Below are positions 16,864-24,029 of a stretch of DNA of 58,523 nt, piece by piece. Position numbers and translations under genes: made by a program. The DNA is from an uncultured Prevotellaceae bacterium (GTDB lineage Bacteria; Bacteroidota; Bacteroidia; Bacteroidales; Bacteroidaceae). Each line of letters opens with the position of its first letter. The first letter of the stretch is position 1. The notes beneath the pieces are model-generated. The model ran no database searches, was not told the origin of the DNA, and saw only the letters and a program-made list of their open reading frames with translations. The stretch covers positions 1 through 58,523 of the forward strand of contig CACWSX010000014.1 of NCBI GenBank assembly GCA_902763615.1, read 5' to 3'.

Positions 16864-18351
16864 TTACTCCGTCTTTATCTTATACACTTTCAATTCAAGC
16901 CGCTTATTCTCGGCTAACAAGACCACTTGTTGAGAGTCTGATTGACTGACACTATCGAAATAGTCGTACAAGCGATCATTGCCATAATCGGCAGATCTTT
17001 CAGGCAAAATGATGTAATCTATTCTCTGAGGAAGAGCCCGAGACGGAAATATCCCTAAGTAATAGGTGTCGCTACTTAATTTTGAGATTTCGTAAAACAC
17101 AGAAAAAGGGGCGATGATTTTCTGGTCCTTTAACATTGTGCAATGGCTTATAAACGATTCCAACTCGTGATAATTGCTATCGTCTTCACGCATTCTGTCG
17201 TGGGTTAGTATAAACAATACTGAAAAAGCGATGATGAAACATCCCCAACGGTAATTGGGAAACCTGAGCAAAAGGACAGTCAGCAAGAATAATGGCAGAT
17301 ACGCCATCCAATAATAATATGATTCATAACGACCTGCCAAAACCATTAGCAAGGGAACAGTCAAAGTCATGATGAATAGATACCTGATGATCATGTAATA
17401 AGGCTCTTTCTTTATGCTCTTCAGATAGAGGAGGAGAAAAGCGGAATCAGCCATTAGCAATGCAAGATAGGCTGGACGGGTAAACGCAGATATGAAGCGC
17501 ATATATAAAGGAGATTCTACCCCCATTTTTGAAAGCTTTCCCATATAGTAAGCAGCGTCGATGCATAGACTATCACCCATCATTGGCAGGATGAAGGCTG
17601 CAATTGCTTTCGCAGAACCTGAATAAGAGAAGATATTTATGACAAACGGCAAAAGATGTCCATGATAGGCCATAAACGCACAGTTAATCACAAAACCCAG
17701 AAAGACGCCAGCCCCAGCCCAAAATGCCAAATACCTGATGTCATTACGATAGGTATCTAAAACCAAGAATGACAAGAGCAACAGTATAACAAGATATACA
17801 GATGCCTGTATAGCCGTAGTCATCAGAAATGCAGATAAGACCAATACGCTCCATCTTCGTTTACTGCTTTTGACGGTATGTATCATTTCATTGGCTATAA
17901 TAACAATGAATAAAGCCCCCATCAGATCTGGCCTCCCATTGCTATACATAAAAACCATATCGCTGATGCACCATAATAGTATTATCAGCAGAAGGGTCTG
18001 GATAAACGACATTTTCAGGTTTAACTGCTGGAGGATTCTTATCAGCCCCCAGCCAATGAACAGGGTTATCACGACATTCAGCGAACGGCATGCCAAGACA
18101 CTTGTGCCAAATGCTTTCATCCACGGTACAAGTATCATGGAATAGAGTGGAGGATACAACATAAAAGGGGCTTGACTGGCGATAGAATACCATGAATGAG
18201 TGGTCCACCCTGCTCCTCTCACATAGCGCATGGGTGTGTCGATAAACATCACTTCGTCGATCCATGGTGTCAGACTGGATAATCCTGACAGAGCCAGACA
18301 AACAGGCAAAAGGGAAACGAAGAAGTAAATGAAGACGGTTTTATACTTCAT
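16864..18351 (-). CDS. GT-C membrane glycosyltransferase (ArnT/PMT_2-like)
   Basis: 495 residues with about 11-12 hydrophobic helices over residues 1-390 and a soluble C-terminal domain. The first extracytoplasmic loop contains TPWIDEVMF, whose Asp-Glu pair fits the catalytic acid of GT-C enzymes of the ArnT/PMT class, followed by the PPLYSM segment typical of these proteins. Such enzymes move a sugar from a polyprenyl-phosphate donor onto lipid or protein outside the inner membrane. A fragment of a UbiA-type enzyme, a family that makes polyprenyl-phosphate pentoses, lies 6 bp downstream and suggests a former shared pathway. Acceptor unknown. Confidence 0.75.
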   Translation of the reverse strand: MKYKTVFIYFFVSLLPVCLALSGLSSLTPWIDEVMFIDTPMRYVRGAGWTTHSWYSIASQAPFMLYPPLYSMILVPWMKAFGTSVLACRSLNVVITLFIGWGLIRILQQLNLKMSFIQTLLLIILLWCISDMVFMYSNGRPDLMGALFIVIIANEMIHTVKSSKRRWSVLVLSAFLMTTAIQASVYLVILLLLSFLVLDTYRNDIRYLAFWAGAGVFLGFVINCAFMAYHGHLLPFVINIFSYSGSAKAIAAFILPMMGDSLCIDAAYYMGKLSKMGVESPLYMRFISAFTRPAYLALLMADSAFLLLYLKSIKKEPYYMIIRYLFIMTLTVPLLMVLAGRYESYYYWMAYLPLFLLTVLLLRFPNYRWGCFIIAFSVLFILTHDRMREDDSNYHELESFISHCTMLKDQKIIAPFSVFYEISKLSSDTYYLGIFPSRALPQRIDYIILPERSADYGNDRLYDYFDSVSQSDSQQVVLLAENKRLELKVYKIKTE

Positions 18352-18367
18352 GGTCGTTTTTTGACCA

Positions 18368-18375
18368 CAAAGTTA
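18368..18375 (-). promoter_or_regulatory. -7 promoter element for the GT-C gene
   Basis: TAACTTTG on the minus strand, 17 nt before the ATG at 18351. Confidence 0.65.
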
Positions 18376-18471
18376 GCAGGACCCAAGCGTTCAAAGGGTA
18401 AAGGGAAGTACGCAAAAGGTCAACAGGACGCATGAAAGATGGTTGCGAGTTCGCAAACCGTTCGCATCAGC

Positions 18472-19797
18472 CTATAATGACAGGATAAATTCGTCCCATT
18501 GGGCAGGCGTGCCCTTTTGTCCAAAGACCTTTTCGAACAGACGTGAACGGGTACTGGAAACGGATTGTTTGGAATGGGCGGACAATTGAGCGAGGGCTGC
18601 TGGCTGTAAACCGAGCCTTAACAACATACAGATATGCATCTCATGGGAAGAGAACTTGTGGAACGTCTGCAGGCGGCTCAAGAAGGTGGGTTGTATCTTC
18701 ACGAAGGTATCTTCTAAGATGTGCCAGTCTTCATCCGTCATCGAAGGTTGGCGTGAGTCACTTAAAAGACGGTTGATATGACGACAGATGGGCGTATCAG
18801 CCAATATCCCGTTCTGTCGCTCAGTGACTTTTTCATCACGCTGGCGATAATCTGCCAGGAGATGTTCCAGCTGCTGTACCTTCATCCTATATTTCATACG
18901 ACGGCGACTGAAATAGAGGACGACAGCCACCAATAGAAGAATCAGCACCGTGATGATGGCGATGGCTATGATTATTTGCTGCTCCAGACGTGCATTCTCC
19001 TGTTCGCGCAGGGAGTAGTCATAGAGTGCACTGATCCGGCGAAGTGATTCTGTGTCAGTCTCTTGCATCAGTGTGTCTGTCAATAGTTCGTATTGATGCA
19101 GATGTTTGGCAGCCTCTTCTACCCGTCCTTCCGTCAACAACAGATCTGCCAGCCATTTGTGCCCCATCTGTCGCAGTCCTGTCTCCTCATTCTGTAGCAG
19201 CAGCTTGCAGTAATAACGAGCGGAGTCTGCCGGACCAGTCTGGCGATAGAGGTCTGCAACCATGAAACAGATGCCACCAGTCGTCTCTGTCGCTTGTGAC
19301 AATGAGGGAGATAGCAATTGTCGTGTCCGTTCATAGTCCTTATGCCACAAATAATAGCCCGCCAACTGGTTTCGGATGTCGGTTGCCAGCAGACTGTCCT
19401 TTTGTGACAGAGCCAGACTCATAGCAGCATCGAAATAGTAGACACAGCTGTCATCGTCGTCGCGGGTACGGTAAATATTGGCCATATCAAACTGCACATA
19501 GGCCATACCAAGCGTATCAGCCATAGTGCGACAGCTCTTTAATGCCATCTGATAAGCATCCAACGCCTGCTCCTGAAGGCCTTCGTCAAAGAGCAGCCGG
19601 CCCATATCGTTATAGATGGCCATGCGGAGTGAATCGTCAGTAGCCAGTTCCGCAGCCTCCTTCAGACTGGCAAGCGCCTGAGGGGCATCTCCCTGTTCTA
19701 TGCAGCGAAGGGCTTCTTCATACGCCTGGCGCCCTCTGGATGCAGTACATCCAGCCAGGAAGATGGCCGACAACAAGAGTGATAGTAGCTTTTTCAT
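18472..19797 (-). CDS. TPR-transmembrane-HTH regulator with lipoprotein signal
   Basis: 441 residues. A signal sequence with lipobox LAGC (Cys17), then TPR-like helices (about 22-250, e.g. AYEEALRCIEQGDAPQAL), one TM (IIIAIAIITVLILLL), a basic coiled coil (RRRMKYRMKVQQLEHLL) and a C-terminal LuxR-like HTH (MHICMLLRLGLQPAALAQLS followed by KQSVSSTRSRLFEKVFG). This one-piece membrane regulator is typical of Bacteroidales: TPRs outside the inner membrane, DNA binding inside. Its start overlaps the stop of the secreted protein gene by 4 bp, so that protein may be its partner or signal. A lipobox on a protein that also has an internal TM is unusual; the segment may instead be an uncleaved anchor. 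Confidence 0.8.
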   Translation of the reverse strand: MKKLLSLLLSAIFLAGCTASRGRQAYEEALRCIEQGDAPQALASLKEAAELATDDSLRMAIYNDMGRLLFDEGLQEQALDAYQMALKSCRTMADTLGMAYVQFDMANIYRTRDDDDSCVYYFDAAMSLALSQKDSLLATDIRNQLAGYYLWHKDYERTRQLLSPSLSQATETTGGICFMVADLYRQTGPADSARYYCKLLLQNEETGLRQMGHKWLADLLLTEGRVEEAAKHLHQYELLTDTLMQETDTESLRRISALYDYSLREQENARLEQQIIIAIAIITVLILLLVAVVLYFSRRRMKYRMKVQQLEHLLADYRQRDEKVTERQNGILADTPICRHINRLLSDSRQPSMTDEDWHILEDTFVKIQPTFLSRLQTFHKFSSHEMHICMLLRLGLQPAALAQLSAHSKQSVSSTRSRLFEKVFGQKGTPAQWDEFILSL

Positions 19798-20762
19798 TCC
19801 TCTTCACGAATATAGATTGGTTTACAGACATCAAGGTCGAAACGTATGAGCCAGCGCAACACATCGTCGATTGTCGCCTCGAATTCTTCAACAATATAGA
19901 TGGTATTGTCAGTAATAAAGAATTGTGTGGATTCGTCGGCTTCAGTATCCATGAGTTCAAATTCCTCCTCTGCCAGGAGATGGTCAGGAAATACAATTCT
20001 CATCGAGTCTCCCCTGACCATTCCGTTATCGTTCCAAAAAAAGATGTGGCAGTGGATGCTATCGTCAATTCCATACAGAGGCACGTCATAGTGGATGAAT
20101 GCACTACGGTCATAGCTGTTTCTTTCAATCGTTCCGAACAAAGGTTTTTTGGGCATGCTGGCAGTATCCTGAGGATGGTACCACATGTTGACCGCTTTCC
20201 TGGCTTCTATGACAGGACGGTTGCAGAACTGGTTGGTCAGATCCAGATAGATCAGCCCGTTTTCATCCATTTTTGTATGATCGCTATCCGCTTGCTGCTG
20301 ATGGATTTGAAACTTACGACGACCAGAAAGCGTATTCTTGACATATCGCCATTTCCGACCAACTCTCCGACGTGACTGAAGCAATGACTCTTCATCCGGC
20401 AAGTAGTAAAAGGCTGAGGTACAGATGCTGTCAGCAGCTTCAAAGATCATGTCTGGATGATCCTTGCGGAAGGACTGATAATAACAAGCGGAGGGACCAT
20501 CTGCTGAACTACCCCACCACCCGATACGGCCATAATCCACTTCTGGCTCTCTGAACGTGATGCTGTCGACATCAGTACATCTATAGTTAACACCAAGGGA
20601 GATATCCACTACATTCTCTGTCATTTTGATTTCATTGACATTCTGGACATCTACGGCAGTGCAAGTGCCTTTCCCATACACAAAAACAGCTTGCTGGGCC
20701 TTTGTCTGAACAGAAAGGCCGGACAATGGGATACATAGCAAAAAAATGGTTATTAATCGCAT
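19794..20762 (-). CDS. secreted protein of unknown function with DxxSITF motif
   Basis: 322 residues from the ATG at 20762 (MRLITIFLLCIPLSGLSVQT..., signal peptide ending near TKAQ). The longer open frame is rejected because the promoter at 20771 lies inside it. The mature N-terminus AVFVYGKGTCTAVDVQNVNEIKM followed by DVDSITF is a short beta motif common at the start of secreted Prevotella proteins. The rest has no recognised domain, is rich in acidic and aromatic residues, and ends in EEFEATIDDVLRWL. It overlaps the start of the TPR-HTH regulator (ATGA at 19797), so the two are translated together. Confidence 0.65.
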   Translation of the reverse strand: MRLITIFLLCIPLSGLSVQTKAQQAVFVYGKGTCTAVDVQNVNEIKMTENVVDISLGVNYRCTDVDSITFREPEVDYGRIGWWGSSADGPSACYYQSFRKDHPDMIFEAADSICTSAFYYLPDEESLLQSRRRVGRKWRYVKNTLSGRRKFQIHQQQADSDHTKMDENGLIYLDLTNQFCNRPVIEARKAVNMWYHPQDTASMPKKPLFGTIERNSYDRSAFIHYDVPLYGIDDSIHCHIFFWNDNGMVRGDSMRIVFPDHLLAEEEFELMDTEADESTQFFITDNTIYIVEEFEATIDDVLRWLIRFDLDVCKPIYIREEE

Positions 20763-20770
20763 ATTGGCTG

Positions 20771-20778
20771 CAAAATTA
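20771..20778 (-). promoter_or_regulatory. -7 promoter element for the secreted protein-TPR regulator pair
   Basis: TAATTTTG on the minus strand, 8 nt before the ATG at 20762, so the leader would be extremely short. Confidence 0.45.
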
Positions 20779-20930
20779 GCACAAACTAATGAGAGTACCA
20801 AATTATTGAGTACGCAAATAGTACGCACAGGTTGACTATACTCGCCTGTGGTCATGCCGCTCCATGCACGCATCCACAGCCAAGAGTATTTATAACAGTT
20901 CTGAGAAGCAAAAGGTGACATCGGTATTTG

Positions 20931-20990
20931 CAATAACCCAGCCTTATTTGTCAATAACCCACCCTTATTGGCGAATAAGGGTGGGTTATT
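20931..20990. repeat. triple-arm repeat forming a perfect 17-bp hairpin
   Basis: AATAACCCACCCTTATT (20953-20969) and its exact complement (20974-20990) enclose a GGCG loop. A second near-copy of the left arm, CAATAACCCAGCCTTATTT, lies at 20931-20949, so either copy can pair with the right arm. Read downstream of the OMP gene (minus strand) no T-run follows. It may be a processing or termination structure, or a small intergenic repeat. Confidence 0.6.
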
Positions 20991-21023
20991 TGTTTGTATG
21001 AATGGACAGTAGGACAGTAAATT

Positions 21024-24017
21024 CTATCTGCGTCCGCGATTGCCGCCTCCGCCACCACGGTTGCCGCCACCACGGTTACCACCACCGCCGTCGTTGTTAC
21101 CCCACTTCTTGTCGTAGCGGCCCTCGGTATCGACCTTGCCGCCGAACATGTTCAGACGATAGCGCACATGGAGCATGGCGTAGCTGTTGATGCTGTTGAA
21201 GCGCGACTCGCCACGACCGGTGGCATTGACCCAGGCGCTGAAGTTAGACTGCTGACGCAACAGGTCGTAGAAGTTGAGCGCCACGATGAGCGACTTGTTC
21301 TGAAGGAACGACTTGGATATCTGTCCGTTCCAGATCAGCTCGTTGGTGTTCTGCGACGGATCGTTGTAACCCCGGCGTGAGTTCTCGTGGATATTCGTAG
21401 ATAACTCGAAGTCGTAGGGCAGTCGCAGCAGCACCTGTCCGCCGTAGTTGAACTGCCAGGTGTCCTGGTCGGCTGAGGGCTGGAGCTCGTTGCGGGAGTG
21501 CTGATAGTTGCACCAGCCGTCGAGCGACACCTCGAGCCAGTCGTTGCGGTAGCTGGCCGTGAGGCGCTCGGTCAGATTGGTCGAGCGGGTGTAGTTCTTC
21601 TGCGACTCCTTGTTATGCTCGGCGTAGTAGCTCACATAATTATTATATCGCACGCGCGTATCAGCACCCACGTTGAAGTGGGCGGCTGAGTCGAGGGCGG
21701 TGCTGAAGTTAAAGCCGCCGTTCACATTCCAGTTGCCATTGATATTCTCGGGCCGCGAGATGCTTCCACCCGTCTCGGGGTTGTAGCGCACGAAGTTCGA
21801 GATGGAGTTGCGCGTGTTCGAATAGTTGGCGTATACCACCACCGAACGCTTGTAGCGCTGGATGTAGTTGTTGTAGTAGACATTCAGCGAGTTGGTGAAC
21901 TGCGGTTTCAGTCCGGGGTTACCCTGGGTGATATAGAGCGGATTGGAGTCGTCGGTGATGTCGAGCAACTGCGTGATGTCAGGCTGCCGGGTGTCTCCGC
22001 GGTAGTGGAACCAGATATTCTGCTGGTCAGAGAACTTGTAGTGGAAGTCGAGCGTCGGCGTGATATTCGTCACGTTGCGGATGGTGTCGACGTAGATGCC
22101 ACGGTAGTCCTGTATGTAATTGGAGTGCTGCGGCTGCACAAGCACGCCCACATTATAGTCGTATTTTTCCTCCCAATAGCGTAGCATAAGACGAATGTTG
22201 TGGGTGTAGTTCTTGTACTCTGAAAAACGGCTCAGACTCTTGTCGAGATAAGGGGTGAGAGCTGACTCTCCACCGAAGGAGCCAATCCAAGGATCCCACT
22301 CACGGTAAATGGGATGGATGCCCTCGAATGGATTCACGTCAAGACGACTGAAATCGAAAGTCTGACGGTCGCTTTTGTTCTGGCTGTAGCGCAATTCGTA
22401 GCTGGCCTGCAGGTGGGCACCCTTCCAAAGGGGCTCACTATACTGGGCATTGATCACGTAGCCGCTGTTATCTGAGGGCGTGAGGTTGTAGCGGGCAGTG
22501 AAGTAGGTAGAATCTTCGCCCGCAATGTTCTTAACGCGGTAGAGGTGCACCTCGGTATTCGAGGCATTCTGGTTATCATTGTCACCCATGCTGCCCTCGA
22601 ATCGGAGGGTAATATTACGGCCACGGGGATTCAGACGACGGTAAAGTTGGAGCATACCCCAGAAGTTCTTGTTCTCGCCATAAGAAAGACTCGCCTGACG
22701 GTTGCGGTTGACAGCGAGGTTGCGACTGTGCATTTCGCTGATAGCAGCATCGGAGACGGGATCGGTGACGTAGAGATAGGGATCGGCGTTGTAGGTGGCC
22801 GAGAGTGAGGTCGAGGTGCCGTCGCTGGTGCCGGTGCTGCCGTTGGCGCGAATGAGGATATTCGAGAGGGTGTCGGGCTTCCACTCGAAGCGGAAGTTAC
22901 CATTCCAACCGTTGTTGCGCGAAAGGCTCTTCGAATAGCTGTTCGAGAAGGTGCGGTTAGTCTCGCTGTAGAAGTTCTCGTTGCTGTTCTCATTGATATT
23001 ATCGCCGCCACGGTGGTTCCAACGAACGCTACCGTCGATCTTGAGCTTTTCGCCGTCGTCGTAGTTGAGGTTGGCACCAAGCATCTTACGGCTATTCAGG
23101 CCGCGACGGTTCCACCAGCCAGCATTCTCCTCCTTGTTGTTGAAGTTGCCAGTCACCATGATGCGGGTGTTATCGGTGAAGCTCGAGCCCATACCACGCG
23201 AGGCATAGCGGTGCTGCGTACCGCCGGCCAGGTCGAGATTGGTCATATAGCCGCGGTTCATACCCTTCTTGATAGTGAAATCGAGCACGGTCTCCTTATT
23301 ACCATCCTCGATACCCGTGATACGAGCCTGATCACTCTGCTGGTCATAGAACTTCACATTCTGTATAATGGAGATTGGCAGGTTTTTCAAAGCGGTCTCC
23401 GTATCGCCAAGCATAAACTCCTTGCCATCGATAAGGATCTTCTTCACCTCCTTGCCATTGACGGTGATATTACCGTCTTCGTCGACCTCAGCGCCGGGCA
23501 TGCGTTTGATAAGCTCCTCGATGGCCGAGCCCTCCGGAGTACGATAGGCATCGGGGTTGAACACAAGGGTGTCTTTCTTCACGATCACCTGTGCTGCACG
23601 GCCTGTGACGACGGCCTCCTTGAGCATGATGCTCTCCGGCGACATCAGCAGCGTGCCGAGTTCCTGGTTCTGGCCGCGGCGCAAGGTGACGTCGCGCTCG
23701 ATGTGCTGGAATCCGACGGAGGAGATCTTCAGGCGAAAGGTGCCGTTGTTAGGAGCCTCAACGGAGAAATTACCTTTGTTGTCGCTGACAGTGCCTCCAA
23801 CAAAAACGCTGTCGGTGACGGTGAACAGCTGAATGGTAGCCTGCGCCATGGGCTCGCGGAACTCGGCGTCGATAAGCTGACCGCTGATTGTAAGGCGGCG
23901 GGGTTCGTTGTCGTCGGTCTGTGCGAATGCCGCCGTCGCCATCAGGAGAAAGAAAACAAATCCGAATACTCTGGGTAAACCGAGTACTCTGAGTACTCTG
24001 AATTCTGTGTTGTGCAT
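21024..24017 (-). CDS. TonB-dependent receptor-like outer-membrane protein
   Basis: 997 residues. Signal peptide (about 12-33), CarboxypepD_reg beta-sandwich (about 42-125, LTISGQLIDAEF to GTLLMSPE), a plug-like region (IEELIKRMPGAEVDEDGNITVNGK), then a large beta-barrel matching the OMP_b-brl_3 family. Unlike SusC it has no SusD partner beside it. The C-terminal 24 residues are a Gly/Asn/Arg tail (repeated GGGNRGG) after the barrel sequence, presumably periplasmic or surface-exposed. The gene starts 12 bp after the GH9 gene and ends a six-gene unit, so it may take up or bind products of that enzyme; this is inference from position. Confidence 0.85.
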   Translation of the reverse strand: MHNTEFRVLRVLGLPRVFGFVFFLLMATAAFAQTDDNEPRRLTISGQLIDAEFREPMAQATIQLFTVTDSVFVGGTVSDNKGNFSVEAPNNGTFRLKISSVGFQHIERDVTLRRGQNQELGTLLMSPESIMLKEAVVTGRAAQVIVKKDTLVFNPDAYRTPEGSAIEELIKRMPGAEVDEDGNITVNGKEVKKILIDGKEFMLGDTETALKNLPISIIQNVKFYDQQSDQARITGIEDGNKETVLDFTIKKGMNRGYMTNLDLAGGTQHRYASRGMGSSFTDNTRIMVTGNFNNKEENAGWWNRRGLNSRKMLGANLNYDDGEKLKIDGSVRWNHRGGDNINENSNENFYSETNRTFSNSYSKSLSRNNGWNGNFRFEWKPDTLSNILIRANGSTGTSDGTSTSLSATYNADPYLYVTDPVSDAAISEMHSRNLAVNRNRQASLSYGENKNFWGMLQLYRRLNPRGRNITLRFEGSMGDNDNQNASNTEVHLYRVKNIAGEDSTYFTARYNLTPSDNSGYVINAQYSEPLWKGAHLQASYELRYSQNKSDRQTFDFSRLDVNPFEGIHPIYREWDPWIGSFGGESALTPYLDKSLSRFSEYKNYTHNIRLMLRYWEEKYDYNVGVLVQPQHSNYIQDYRGIYVDTIRNVTNITPTLDFHYKFSDQQNIWFHYRGDTRQPDITQLLDITDDSNPLYITQGNPGLKPQFTNSLNVYYNNYIQRYKRSVVVYANYSNTRNSISNFVRYNPETGGSISRPENINGNWNVNGGFNFSTALDSAAHFNVGADTRVRYNNYVSYYAEHNKESQKNYTRSTNLTERLTASYRNDWLEVSLDGWCNYQHSRNELQPSADQDTWQFNYGGQVLLRLPYDFELSTNIHENSRRGYNDPSQNTNELIWNGQISKSFLQNKSLIVALNFYDLLRQQSNFSAWVNATGRGESRFNSINSYAMLHVRYRLNMFGGKVDTEGRYDKKWGNNDGGGGNRGGGNRGGGGGNRGRR

Positions 24018-24029
24018 CTGTGTGTGATT

